Shown in pieces: positions 32,335-41,413 of a DNA stretch of 64,000 nt; positions within the stretch are counted from its first letter, which is position 1; the number at the start of each line of letters is the position of its first letter. The notes below the pieces were generated by a model. That model was given only the letters and a program-made list of their open reading frames with translations. It made no database searches and was not told where the DNA came from. A program made the translations under genes and the position numbers. Origin of the DNA: Pacificoceanicola sp049803835 (GTDB lineage: Bacteria > Pseudomonadota > Alphaproteobacteria > Rhodobacterales > Rhodobacteraceae); NCBI RefSeq assembly GCF_049803835.1, contig NZ_JBNAGK010000001.1, forward strand, positions 186,001 to 250,000, given 5' to 3'.

Positions 32335-33203
32335 AACGCCGCGTCCTGCACGTCCTTAAGATCCGGGATCACATCCGCCGCACCGAGCCGCGTCACCATG
32401 AGAGCACCGGCTTTCGAGGCCAGCCGGATGGCCTGCTCCATCGGCATGCCCCGGTCGAGCCCGGCGACGAGATAGCCTGTAAACGTGTCCCCGGCGCCGG
32501 TGGTGTCGACGGGCGTGACCTTGAAGGCGGGATAGTCCTGAGTCGAGTCAATCTCTGTTTTTAGCCAGCGGCAGCCTTTCGAGCCGAGCGTCACGACGAT
32601 TTCCTGCACCGGCAGGTCGGACACCGACTGCCCCGTCGCCTCCTCCAGCTGCTGTGCTTCCACTTCGTTGAGCACAAGCAAATCGAGCATCGGCAGGACC
32701 GCCTTCACCGCCTCCGCATCGAAAGGCGCGGCAGCGTAGGCAACACGGAGGCCTTTCGACTTTGCCAGCCTTGCGCCTTCGGCCTGCAAGGTGGTTTCAT
32801 TCTGTGTGAGGAAGAGATCGCCTTCCTGCGCTTCCGACAGGGCGGCAATCAGCGAAGCCTTTGACAAAGCCGCATTGGCACCGGGATGGATGACAATGGA
32901 ATTCTCGGCGGCATCGTCGACGTAGATGATCGCATGGCCCGTGGCCTCGTCCGACATGGCAATCTGCCGGGTGTCGACGCCATACTCCGTCAGTCTTTCG
33001 ACCGCCCAGCCGCCATCCGCGCCAACCGCACCGATATGCACACACCGCGCCCCGGCCCGCGCCGCCGCAACGGACATGTTCGCGCCCTTTCCGCCCAGGC
33101 CCCGGGTAAAGCCTTTGGCGGCAAGCGTTTCACCCGGTCCCGGCAGATGCGGGACGCGGTAGACGAGATCGGCATTGATCGAGCCGAGATTGTAGATGGT
33201 CAT
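32331..33203 (-). CDS. rbsK: Ribokinase (PfkB family)
   Basis: A 290-residue sugar kinase that phosphorylates ribose at O5. The N-terminal GGKGANMSVAAARAG signature (about residues 36-50) and the C-terminal DTTGAGDTFTGYLV, with catalytic Asp and anion hole, are both intact. No ribose transporter or RbsD is adjacent, so the sugar is inferred from family; related sugars are possible. I use the ATG at 33203 (MTIYNL). It is tail-to-tail with msrA, the two stop codons overlapping by 3 bases. Confidence 0.88.
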   Translation of the reverse strand: MTIYNLGSINADLVYRVPHLPGPGETLAAKGFTRGLGGKGANMSVAAARAGARCVHIGAVGADGGWAVERLTEYGVDTRQIAMSDEATGHAIIYVDDAAENSIVIHPGANAALSKASLIAALSEAQEGDLFLTQNETTLQAEGARLAKSKGLRVAYAAAPFDAEAVKAVLPMLDLLVLNEVEAQQLEEATGQSVSDLPVQEIVVTLGSKGCRWLKTEIDSTQDYPAFKVTPVDTTGAGDTFTGYLVAGLDRGMPMEQAIRLASKAGALMVTRLGAADVIPDLKDVQDAAF

Positions 33204-33252
33204 GGACGGGCCGTGATGTTGGGTGCGCAAGTGGTGCGCACCCTACGACGTT

Positions 33253-35508
33253 TTATCCAACCTTGCACGCGGCAAGGATGGCCATGTTCAGGATGTCGTT
33301 CGCGGTCGAATTGGTCGAGCAGATCTGGATCGACTTGTCTACGCCGGCAAGGATCGGTCCGATGACCGTCGCACCCGCCATTTCCTGCATCAGCTTCACC
33401 GAAATGGACGCGGAGTGCCGCGCTGGAACCACGAGGATGTTCGCCGGGCCGGTAAGCCGCTGGAACGGGTAAGCCTCCTGCGCCTTGAGGTTCAGCGCCA
33501 CGTCCACAGTCATCTCCCCCTCGTATTCGAAGGACACACCGCGTTCGTCCAGAACCTTCGGCGCGATATGCATCTTGGCCGCCCGTTCGGAAACCGGATA
33601 ACCGAAGGTCGAAAAGCTGACGAAAGCGACGCGCGGTTCGAGCCCGAGGTGCTTGGCCACATCCGCGGCCCGCTCGGCGATATCCGCCAGATCGTTTTCA
33701 TCCGGCCATTCATGCACCAGCGTATCCGCGATCAGCACGATCCTGCCCTTGTGCAGAAGCGCCGTGACCCCCGCCGCACCCGAACCCGCATCGGCGTTGA
33801 AGACGTGGTTCAGGAGTTCGAGCACATGCGCCGACTTGCGCGTCGCGCCGGTGATGAGGCCGTCGCCATGACCGTGCGCCAGCATCAGCGCAGCAAAGAC
33901 ATGACGGTCGCGGGCGGCGAGGCGATGAATGTCCTGCCGGTCCATACCCTTGCGCTGTAGGCGCTCGTACAGGAAATCCTTGTAGGTCTGCAGATGCCGG
34001 GAGTTCGCCGCATTGACGATCTCCAACTCGCGGTGCGCGTCCTCGAGGCCAGCTGCTGCCAGCTTCTCTTTGACGTCGGACTCGCGACCAACCACCAGCG
34101 CCTTGCCGAGACCGGAGCGCTGGTACATGACCGCAGCACGCAGCACGCGCGGATCGTCGCCTTCGGCAAAGATCATGCGAGCCTGAGCCGCCTTCGCCCG
34201 CGCATTGATGCCGCGCAGGATACTCGCGGTCGGGTCCATGCGGCCCTTGAGCGCCTCCGTATAGGCCGCCATGTCAACGATCGGACGCCGAGCCGCGCCG
34301 GTTGCCATGCCTGCCTTTGCGACGGCGGGCGGAATGCGGTAGATCAGGCGCGGATCGAAGGGCGTCGGGATGATGTAATCGCGACCAAAGGACAGCGTCT
34401 TGCCATAGGCCAGCGCCACTTCGTCCGGCACATCTTCCCGCGCCAGTTCGGCCAGCGCCTGCGCACAGGCGATCTTCATCTCGTCGTTGATCGCGCGGGC
34501 ATGCACATCCAGCGCACCGCGGAACAGGTAGGGGAAACCCAGAACGTTGTTCACCTGGTTCGGATAGTCGGAGCGGCCCGTGGCGACGATGGCGTCGGGG
34601 CGCACTTCATGGGCTTCTTCCGGCGTGATCTCCGGATCGGGGTTCGCCATGGCGAAGATGACCGGATTGTCCGCCATGGAGGCAACCATCTCCTGCGTCA
34701 CCGCGCCCTTGGCCGAGACCCCGAGGAAGACGTCCGCCCCCTTGATGGCCTCCTCCAGCGTCCGCGCATCGGTCACCGCCGCATGTGCCGATTTCCACTG
34801 GTTCATGCCCTCGGTGCGGCCTTGGTAGATCACGCCCTTGGTGTCGCACATGATGCAGTTGTCCTGCTTCGCGCCCATCGACTTGACCAGTTCAAGGCAG
34901 GCGATCCCCGCCGCACCGGCACCGTTCAGCACGATCTTGCAGTCTTCGATCTTCTTGCCGGAGATGTGCAGCGCGTTGATGAGGCCGGCGGCGCAGATCA
35001 CGGCGGTGCCGTGCTGGTCGTCGTGGAAGACCGGAATGTCCATCTCTTCCTTGAGCCGCTGCTCGATGATGAAGCACTCGGGCGCTTTGATGTCTTCGAG
35101 GTTGATGCCGCCGAAGGTCGGACCCATCAGGCGCACCGCGTTGCAGAACTCGTCGGGATCTTCGGTATCGAGCTCGATGTCGATGCTGTTCACGTCGGCG
35201 AAGCGCTTGAACAGGACGGACTTGCCCTCCATCACCGGTTTCGAGCCCAGCGCACCGAGGTTCCCGAGGCCGAGCACCGCCGTTCCGTTGGAGATCACCG
35301 CAACAAGGTTGCCCTTATTGGTGTAGTCATAGGCCAGTTCCGGGTTCGCCGCGATATCCTCGCAGGGCACCGCAACGCCGGGGGAGTACGCCAGCGACAG
35401 GTCGCGCTGCGTGGTCATCGGGACCGTCGCCTGCACCTCCCACTTGCCCGGGGTCGGCTCGAGATGGAAGGCCAGCGCTTCCTCGCGGGTAAACTTGGGT
35501 TTCAACAT
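33253..35508 (-). CDS. maeB: NADP-dependent malic enzyme with phosphotransacetylase-like domain
   Basis: A 751-residue multimodular malic enzyme that oxidatively decarboxylates malate to pyruvate, making NADPH. Residues about 1-430 hold the malic domain: SPGVAVPC, the VVLGLGNLG loop, the HDDQHGTAVI catalytic block and the GAGAAGIACL dinucleotide fold. The C-terminal 320 residues resemble phosphate acetyltransferase (GLGKALVVGRESD, GDGLITGATRKSAHVL); in this enzyme type they bind acetyl-CoA as a regulator. The ATG at 35508 follows GGGAGGAAG. It is divergent from mutS. Confidence 0.93.
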   Translation of the reverse strand: MLKPKFTREEALAFHLEPTPGKWEVQATVPMTTQRDLSLAYSPGVAVPCEDIAANPELAYDYTNKGNLVAVISNGTAVLGLGNLGALGSKPVMEGKSVLFKRFADVNSIDIELDTEDPDEFCNAVRLMGPTFGGINLEDIKAPECFIIEQRLKEEMDIPVFHDDQHGTAVICAAGLINALHISGKKIEDCKIVLNGAGAAGIACLELVKSMGAKQDNCIMCDTKGVIYQGRTEGMNQWKSAHAAVTDARTLEEAIKGADVFLGVSAKGAVTQEMVASMADNPVIFAMANPDPEITPEEAHEVRPDAIVATGRSDYPNQVNNVLGFPYLFRGALDVHARAINDEMKIACAQALAELAREDVPDEVALAYGKTLSFGRDYIIPTPFDPRLIYRIPPAVAKAGMATGAARRPIVDMAAYTEALKGRMDPTASILRGINARAKAAQARMIFAEGDDPRVLRAAVMYQRSGLGKALVVGRESDVKEKLAAAGLEDAHRELEIVNAANSRHLQTYKDFLYERLQRKGMDRQDIHRLAARDRHVFAALMLAHGHGDGLITGATRKSAHVLELLNHVFNADAGSGAAGVTALLHKGRIVLIADTLVHEWPDENDLADIAERAADVAKHLGLEPRVAFVSFSTFGYPVSERAAKMHIAPKVLDERGVSFEYEGEMTVDVALNLKAQEAYPFQRLTGPANILVVPARHSASISVKLMQEMAGATVIGPILAGVDKSIQICSTNSTANDILNMAILAACKVG

Positions 35509-35595
35509 GGCTTCCTCCCGGTCGTCTCCAATATCGGGTTTTCCCCGATGAGTGCGCGCCTTAATGTCACGCGAAACCCGAAGGGGGAAGAGGAC

Positions 35596-38247
35596 GTGAG
35601 CGCTAACACCACCACAGTCACGCCGATGATGGCGCAATATCTGGAGATCAAGGCCCAGTATCCGGACGCCTTGCTGTTCTACCGGATGGGCGACTTCTAC
35701 GAGATGTTCTTCGACGATGCCGTCGCGGCCTCCGAAGCGCTGGACATTGCCCTGACCAAACGCGGCAAGCATGACGGCGACGACATCCCGATGTGTGGCG
35801 TGCCGGTGCACGCGGCGGACAACTACCTGCTGACGCTGATCCGCAAGGGGTTCCGCGTGGCGGTGGGCGAGCAACTCGAAAGCCCTGAAGAGGCGAAGAA
35901 GCGCGGCTACAAGGCCGTGGTGAAGCGGGACGTGGTGCGGTTGGTGACGCCGGGGACGCTGACGGAAGAGTCGCTTCTCGAAGCGCGGCGGCACAACTTC
36001 CTGGCCGCCTTGGGCCGGGTTAGAGACGATTTTGCCCTCGCTTGGTGCGATATTTCCACCGGATCGTTTCACGTGATGCCCTTGGCCCGTGCGCGCATCG
36101 GCGCTGAACTGGCACGGCTTGCACCCGCCGAGGTGCTGACGACGGACAAGGTCGAGGAAGACCTGCGCGAGGTGCTCGGAGATCTTGGCATCGAGCCGAC
36201 GCTGCTTGGCGCCGCTTCCTTCGATTCCGGTGCGGCGGAGACGCGGCTGTGCGACGTTTTCGGCGTGCAGACTCTGTCGGGTTTCGGCAGCTTCGGGCGG
36301 GCGGAGTTGTCCGCGATGGGAGCGGTGGTCGACTATCTCGAAATCACGCAGAAGGGCCGCCTGCCCTTGCTCAACCCGCCGAAGCAGGACGCTGTCACCC
36401 GGCTTATGCAGATCGACACCGCCACGCGGCGGAACCTCGAACTAACGCAGAGCATGAACGGCGGGCGGGCCGGATCGCTTCTGGCTTCGATTGACCGGAC
36501 GGTGACATCCGGCGGGGCGCGTTTGCTGGAACGGCGCATATCCTCACCGTCGCGGGAACTGAGTGTCATCCAAGACCGGCTTGACGCCGTGACTTGGGCG
36601 CTGGAATCGCCTTTGGCGGAGCCTGTGCGCGAGAGCCTGCGACGGGTTCCGGACCTCGACCGGGCGCTGTCCCGCCTGAGCCTCGACCGTGGCGGACCGC
36701 GTGATCTGGCGGCGGTGCGCAATGCGCTGACGCAAGGCGAGACGCTGCGATCCCACCTAGGCGAAGCCGAGATGCCGGAGCTGCTCGAACGCGCAAAACA
36801 GTCTCTAACCGGGCACAAAACGCTCCTCGAACTGCTGGACGCGGCATTGATCGCAGAGCCGCCGTTGCTCGCCCGCGACGGCGGCTTCATCGCTCCAGGC
36901 TATGACCAAGCGCTCGACGAGGCGCGCCAATTGCGCGACGAAGGGCGCGGGGTCATTGCCCGCCTGCAGGCGAAGTACGCAGAGCAGGCCGGAGTCACTG
37001 CGCTGAAGATCAAGCACAACAACGTGCTCGGCTACTTCATCGAAACGACAGCGACCCATGCGGACAAGATGATGTCTGCGCCGCTCTCCGAAACCTTCAT
37101 CCATCGCCAGACCACCGCCAATCAGGTTCGCTTCACAACCGTCGAACTTTCCGAACTGGAAACCCGAATCCTGAACGCCGGAAACGAGGCGCTGGAGATC
37201 GAAAAGCGTCTCTATTCCGCCTTGACCCACGCCATTCTCGAATGCGCACCGTCGCTCTCCGAGCTTGCTCTCGCCCTTGCCGAATTTGACCTCTCGATCG
37301 CGCTGGCAACCCTGGCCCGCGCCCGAGACTGGTCGAAGCCCCGGGTCGATGACAGCCGCGCTTTCGCCATCGAAGGTGGACGCCATCCCGTTGTCGAAGA
37401 AGCCCTTGCCAAGGCAGGTGAGCCGTTCATCGCCAACGATTGCATCCTGAGCGCCGAGGGTGACAAGGCCGCCGTCACCCTGCTGACCGGCCCGAACATG
37501 GCGGGTAAATCGACCTACCTGCGACAGAATGCACTGATTGCCCTGCTGGCACAGATCGGCTCCTACGTCCCTGCCCGCTCCGCGCATGTCGGGCTGGTCA
37601 GCCAGATCTTCAGCCGCGTCGGGGCGAGCGACGATCTGGCCCGGGGCCGCTCGACCTTCATGGTCGAAATGGTCGAAACCGCCGCGATCCTCAATCAGGC
37701 AGACGACCGGGCGTTGGTCATCCTCGATGAAATCGGACGCGGTACGGCGACCTATGACGGCCTGTCCATCGCTTGGGCGACGCTCGAACACCTGCACGAA
37801 ACCAACCGCGTTCGCGGGCTTTTCGCGACGCATTATCACGAGATGACCGCATTGGCTGGCAAGCTGCCGGGTGTGAAGAATGCGACCGTTGCGGTCAAGG
37901 AGTGGGAAGGTGAGGTGATCTTCCTGCACGAGGTCCACGACGGCGCGGCGGATCGCTCCTACGGCGTGCAGGTGGCGCAGCTGGCCGGTTTGCCGAAAGC
38001 CGTGATCGCCCGCGCCCGCTCCGTGCTCGATGCCCTCGAGAAAGGTGAGCGCGACCGCGCTTCGCCAAAGGCGCTGATCGACGATCTGCCGCTTTTCTCC
38101 GCCGCCGCGAAGGCGCCGCCTCAGCCGGTGAAACCACAAGGGCCGTCGGAGATGGAGCAGAAACTCGCCAGCCTGCTCCCGGACGAGATGACGCCGCGCG
38201 AGGCTTTGCAGGCTCTCTATGAGTTGAAAGCGTTGGCAAAGCGGTAA
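35596..38247 (+). CDS. mutS: DNA mismatch repair protein MutS
   Basis: An 883-residue mismatch-recognition ATPase. The mispair-contact motif FYEMF (Phe-x-Glu) is near residue 35, and the C-terminal ATPase has Walker A GPNMAGKST (about residue 632), Walker B VILDEIGRGT and the dimer signature FATHYHEM. I choose the GTG at 35596 because GGGGAAGAGGAC precedes it and the product begins VSANTTTVTPMM, as in relatives; an ATG at 35548 adds 16 residues. No mutL is in the window. A bidirectional terminator follows. Confidence 0.95.
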   Translation: MSANTTTVTPMMAQYLEIKAQYPDALLFYRMGDFYEMFFDDAVAASEALDIALTKRGKHDGDDIPMCGVPVHAADNYLLTLIRKGFRVAVGEQLESPEEAKKRGYKAVVKRDVVRLVTPGTLTEESLLEARRHNFLAALGRVRDDFALAWCDISTGSFHVMPLARARIGAELARLAPAEVLTTDKVEEDLREVLGDLGIEPTLLGAASFDSGAAETRLCDVFGVQTLSGFGSFGRAELSAMGAVVDYLEITQKGRLPLLNPPKQDAVTRLMQIDTATRRNLELTQSMNGGRAGSLLASIDRTVTSGGARLLERRISSPSRELSVIQDRLDAVTWALESPLAEPVRESLRRVPDLDRALSRLSLDRGGPRDLAAVRNALTQGETLRSHLGEAEMPELLERAKQSLTGHKTLLELLDAALIAEPPLLARDGGFIAPGYDQALDEARQLRDEGRGVIARLQAKYAEQAGVTALKIKHNNVLGYFIETTATHADKMMSAPLSETFIHRQTTANQVRFTTVELSELETRILNAGNEALEIEKRLYSALTHAILECAPSLSELALALAEFDLSIALATLARARDWSKPRVDDSRAFAIEGGRHPVVEEALAKAGEPFIANDCILSAEGDKAAVTLLTGPNMAGKSTYLRQNALIALLAQIGSYVPARSAHVGLVSQIFSRVGASDDLARGRSTFMVEMVETAAILNQADDRALVILDEIGRGTATYDGLSIAWATLEHLHETNRVRGLFATHYHEMTALAGKLPGVKNATVAVKEWEGEVIFLHEVHDGAADRSYGVQVAQLAGLPKAVIARARSVLDALEKGERDRASPKALIDDLPLFSAAAKAPPQPVKPQGPSEMEQKLASLLPDEMTPREALQALYELKALAKR

Positions 38248-38292
38248 AGCGGGAGGTCCCGGATCAAGTCCGGGACTGCGGCGCACCATGAA

Positions 38293-38317
38293 AAAGGCGG
38301 GGTTCATCCCCGCCTTT
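38293..38317. terminator. Bidirectional intrinsic terminator
   Basis: A perfect 10-bp stem, AAAGGCGGGG (38293-38302) with CCCCGCCTTT (38308-38317), loop TTCAT, A-rich on the left and T-rich on the right. It separates convergent mutS and grpE. Confidence 0.85.
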
Positions 38318-38320
38318 CGC

Positions 38321-38336
38321 TGTTTCACATGAAACG
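38321..38336. other. parS: Degenerate parS-like palindrome
   Basis: TGTTTCACATGAAACG differs from the ParB target TGTTTCACGTGAAACA at two positions (central G to A, last A to G). It is intergenic, between the mutS/grpE terminator and the grpE stop. It may be a weak third ParB site in this origin-proximal region. Confidence 0.45.
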
Positions 38337-38341
38337 GAGCT

Positions 38342-38899
38342 TTAGCCGACCATCGACGACACGCCGACCTGCGCGGGTCTCAGCAGGCGGTCATGCAAGA
38401 CAAACCCTTCCGCCGAGACCTGGATGATGTCACCGGCCTTGGTGCCCGGCACCGGAGCCTCGAACATGGCCTCGTGCATCTGCGGGTCGAACTTGTCTCC
38501 GACCTGTGGGGTCACACGCTTGACGCCGTGGCGGTCGAAGACAGTCAGAAGCTCCTTGAGCGTCAGCTCCACCCCTTCCATCAACGCCTCGGACGCCTTG
38601 TCCTCGGTATCCTTTGCGGCATTCAGCGCACGGTTAAGATTGTCATAGACCGGGATCAGGTCCCGAGCGATTCGTGTTCCGCCGTAGGCCTGCGCCTCCT
38701 GCCGGTCCTTGGCCGCGCGCTTGCGGGCGTTTTCGGCATCGGCCAACGCCCGCATGAATCGGTCCTTGAACTCGTCGCGCTCCGCTTCGAGCGAGGCAAT
38801 GATCTCCTCTGCGGTCGGCTCTGCATCCAGAGCCTCGTCCGCGGCGGCCTCAAGCGCCTCGATGTCGTCGAGAAAATCCTCGTCTCTCGGTTCTGCCAT
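38342..38899 (-). CDS. grpE: Nucleotide-exchange factor GrpE
   Basis: A 185-residue DnaK co-chaperone that releases ADP from DnaK. The acidic N-terminus and a long helix (SLEAERDEFKDRFMRALADA) precede the C-terminal beta wing with KFDPQMHEAM, GTKAGDIIQV and LLRPAQVGVS, which contacts DnaK. The ATG at 38899 follows hrcA by 9 bases, so hrcA-grpE is an operon. dnaK and dnaJ are not in the window. A CIRCE element upstream was not seen. Confidence 0.93.
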   Translation of the reverse strand: MAEPRDEDFLDDIEALEAAADEALDAEPTAEEIIASLEAERDEFKDRFMRALADAENARKRAAKDRQEAQAYGGTRIARDLIPVYDNLNRALNAAKDTEDKASEALMEGVELTLKELLTVFDRHGVKRVTPQVGDKFDPQMHEAMFEAPVPGTKAGDIIQVSAEGFVLHDRLLRPAQVGVSSMVG

Positions 38900-38908
38900 T
38901 CTTCACCT

Positions 38909-39973
38909 CTAACTCCGGTCTGACAGCAATCTGCCCACCAGCTGCGCCGTGTAGTCCACGATCGGGACGATCCGGCCATAGTTGAGACGCGTGGGTCCGA
39001 TGACCCCCACCGCGCCAATGATCTTACGGTCAGCGTTCATATATGGAGACACCACCAGAGAGGAACCCGAAAGTGAGAAAAGTTTGTTCTCCGAGCCGAT
39101 GAAAATGCGCACGCCGTCGCCCTGATCGGTCAATTCGAGAAATTCCGCTATGTCCCGTTTGCGTTCGAGATCGTCGAACAGCTGCCGTATGCGCTCCAGC
39201 TCCTCTTCCGCCGAGTCGTCGCCCAGCAGATTCGCCCTGCCCCGCACGATGAGCCGCGCGGAATTGTCCGAGGTCCCGTCCCAGACAGCCACACCGGCTT
39301 CGATCAACTCGGCGGCCAGGGTGTCGAGTTCCTGCCGGCGCCGCTTGATCTCCTCGTGCATGACTGCGCGCAACTCTTCGAGAGTGCGACCCTCGACCAG
39401 CGCGTTGACGAAATTTGCCGCTTCCCGCATCGAACTGGGCGTCTGCCCCGGTGGCGGGGTAAAGACGCGGTTCTCGACGTGGCCGTCGGCAAAGACGATC
39501 ACGACAAGTGCCCGGTCATGGCCGAGGGAAACGAATTCGATATGTTTGAGCGGCGCTTCGTGCTTCGGAGTCAGCACCAGGGAGGCGCCGTGTGTCACCC
39601 CGGATAGTGCGGAGCCGATGCTGTCCAGCAGGCCGCCGACATCCTGCGCGTTGGCCCCCATGGTCGCGTCGATCTTTTCGCGATCGGTGTGATCGAGGTC
39701 GCGCACCTCCAGCAGGCTGTCGACGAACATCCGAAGGCCAAGTTGCGTCGGAATCCGCCCGGCGGAGACGTGCGGACTGTCGAGAAGCCCGAGGAACTCC
39801 AGATCCTGCATGACATTGCGGATCGTCGCCGCCGAAACCTTTTCCGACAGCGTCCGCGTCAACGTGCGTGACCCGACAGGCCCGCCGGACTCGAGATAGC
39901 CTTCGACCACCCGGCGAAACACCTCGCGCGAGCGATCGTTCATCTGGGAGAGTACTTCGTTCGCCTTGTTCAT
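38909..39973 (-). CDS. hrcA: Heat-inducible transcription repressor HrcA
   Basis: A 354-residue repressor of chaperonin genes that binds CIRCE elements. The winged-helix N-terminus (RRVVEGYLESGGPVGSRTL and AATIRNVMQDLE, about residues 20-70) is clear, followed by the GAF-like core with SVGRIPTQLG-type (here SAGRIPTQLG) and NLLGDD segments. The ATG at 39973 follows AGAGGAC. It is divergent from rph with a 115-base gap in which I see no CIRCE. Its targets, probably groESL, lie elsewhere. Confidence 0.93.
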   Translation of the reverse strand: MNKANEVLSQMNDRSREVFRRVVEGYLESGGPVGSRTLTRTLSEKVSAATIRNVMQDLEFLGLLDSPHVSAGRIPTQLGLRMFVDSLLEVRDLDHTDREKIDATMGANAQDVGGLLDSIGSALSGVTHGASLVLTPKHEAPLKHIEFVSLGHDRALVVIVFADGHVENRVFTPPPGQTPSSMREAANFVNALVEGRTLEELRAVMHEEIKRRRQELDTLAAELIEAGVAVWDGTSDNSARLIVRGRANLLGDDSAEEELERIRQLFDDLERKRDIAEFLELTDQGDGVRIFIGSENKLFSLSGSSLVVSPYMNADRKIIGAVGVIGPTRLNYGRIVPIVDYTAQLVGRLLSDRS

Positions 39974-40088
39974 CGATGTCCTCTTGAGCGTCCGATCATT
40001 AAAGTGGCATGGGCCACGGCGTCAATCGGGGTTGCGTGCAGGGGCTCCGCCCGTCTATCCGTGGCGCAGCTTTGACGAGAGGAAAAAC

Positions 40089-40802
40089 ATGAGACCTTCG
40101 GGACGGAATTTAAGTGAAATGCGCGCGGTTTCAATCGAAACGGGCGTCACGAAACATGCCGAGGGCTCCTGCCTGATCAAGATGGGCGACACCCATGTGC
40201 TCTGCACCGCCTCGCTCGAAGAGCGCGTGCCACCCTTCATCAAGGGCTCCGGCCTGGGCTGGGTGACGGCGGAATACGGGATGCTGCCGCGCTCGACCTC
40301 TTCGCGGATGCGGCGGGAAGCCACAACCGGCAAGCAAGGCGGCCGCACCGTGGAAATCCAGCGCCTGATCGGCCGCGCTCTGCGCGCCGGTGTGGACCGG
40401 GTCGCCATGGGCGAACGGCAGATCACCATCGACTGTGACGTGATCCAGGCAGACGGCGGAACCCGCTGTGCTTCCATCACCGGCGGCTGGGTTGCGCTGC
40501 GCATGGCGGTGAACAAGCTGATGAAGGCGGGCGACATCAAGACCGATCCGCTGATCTCTCCTGTCGCTGCCGTGAGCTGCGGCATCTACGCGGGGCAAGC
40601 GGTGCTCGATCTCGACTATCCCGAGGACAGCGAGGCCGGCGTCGATGGAAACTTCATCCTGCGCGGCGACGGCCAGCTGATCGAGGTGCAGATGTCCGCC
40701 GAGGGCGCAACCTTCACCCGCGCCCAGATGGGCCAGTTGATGGACCTCGCTGAGAAGGGCGTTGGCGAACTTGTGGAATTCCAGAAGGCAGCGATCGGAT
40801 GA
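40089..40802 (+). CDS. rph: Ribonuclease PH
   Basis: A 237-residue phosphorolytic 3'-5' exoribonuclease that trims tRNA precursors. Family blocks are MRPSGR at the N-terminus, TEYGMLP-type (here TAEYGMLPRST), RTVEIQRLIGRALRA with phosphate-binding Arg residues, and DCDVIQADGGTR with catalytic Asp. The ATG at 40089 follows GAGAGG. It is first in rph-rdgB-hemW, joined to rdgB by an ATGA overlap. Confidence 0.93.
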   Translation: MRPSGRNLSEMRAVSIETGVTKHAEGSCLIKMGDTHVLCTASLEERVPPFIKGSGLGWVTAEYGMLPRSTSSRMRREATTGKQGGRTVEIQRLIGRALRAGVDRVAMGERQITIDCDVIQADGGTRCASITGGWVALRMAVNKLMKAGDIKTDPLISPVAAVSCGIYAGQAVLDLDYPEDSEAGVDGNFILRGDGQLIEVQMSAEGATFTRAQMGQLMDLAEKGVGELVEFQKAAIG

Positions 40803-41413
40803 CCCGGAAATTCACCGGCACCCGGCTGCTCGTCGCAACTCACAACCAGGGCAAGCTGGAGGAGATTGCCGACCTCTTGACGCCGTTTGGCGTGGAGGTG
40901 GTCGGCGCGAAGGAGATGAACCTGCCGGAGCCGGTGGAAGACGGGTCGACCTTTGTCGAGAATGCCCGGATCAAGGCGCATGCGGCGGCGAAGGCGACTG
41001 GCCTTCCCGCCATGTCCGACGACAGCGGCATCGAGATCGACGCGCTGGACAAGGCACCGGGTGTGTATACTGCGGATTGGGCCGAAACAGGCTCTGGTCG
41101 CGACTTCGTCATGGCGATGACCAGGTCGCATGACCTTCTTGTGGAACGCGGCGCCCCTGCCCCCTGGACCGCGCGGTTCTGCTGTACGCTGGTGCTTGCC
41201 TGGCCCGATGGTCATGACGAGGTCTTCCCCGGCGTGATGGAAGGTCAGGTTGTCTGGCCGATGCGTGGGGATCAGGGGCATGGCTATGACCCGATCTTCC
41301 AGCCCGACGGTTATGACATCACCTTCGGAGAGATGGACCGCTGGGAGAAGAACAGGATCAGCCACCGCGCCGATGCGTTCCGCAAATTCGTTGCAGGCTG
41401 CTTTGACGCTTGA
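40799..41413 (+). CDS. rdgB: Non-canonical purine NTP pyrophosphatase (RdgB/HAM1)
   Basis: A 204-residue housecleaning enzyme that hydrolyses dITP, ITP and XTP, keeping deaminated purines out of DNA. It shows ATHNQGKLEEI (substrate loop, about residues 13-23), MSDDSGIEIDAL with catalytic Asp, and GYDPIFQPDG. Its end overlaps the start of hemW by about 40 bases. Confidence 0.93.
   Translation: MTRKFTGTRLLVATHNQGKLEEIADLLTPFGVEVVGAKEMNLPEPVEDGSTFVENARIKAHAAAKATGLPAMSDDSGIEIDALDKAPGVYTADWAETGSGRDFVMAMTRSHDLLVERGAPAPWTARFCCTLVLAWPDGHDEVFPGVMEGQVVWPMRGDQGHGYDPIFQPDGYDITFGEMDRWEKNRISHRADAFRKFVAGCFDA

Noticed and set aside
33994..35595. A very long upstream extension of the mutS frame, over 500 codons.
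   Set aside because: It is antisense to maeB, whose motifs are clear; a GTG with a good ribosome site at 35596 gives a normal MutS.
36065..36080. A parS-like half (CGTTTCACGTGATGCC) inside mutS.
   Set aside because: Several mismatches on the right arm break the palindrome.
39974..40088. Search for a CIRCE element (TTAGCACTC-N9-GAGTGCTAA) between hrcA and rph.
   Set aside because: No match was seen in the gap.
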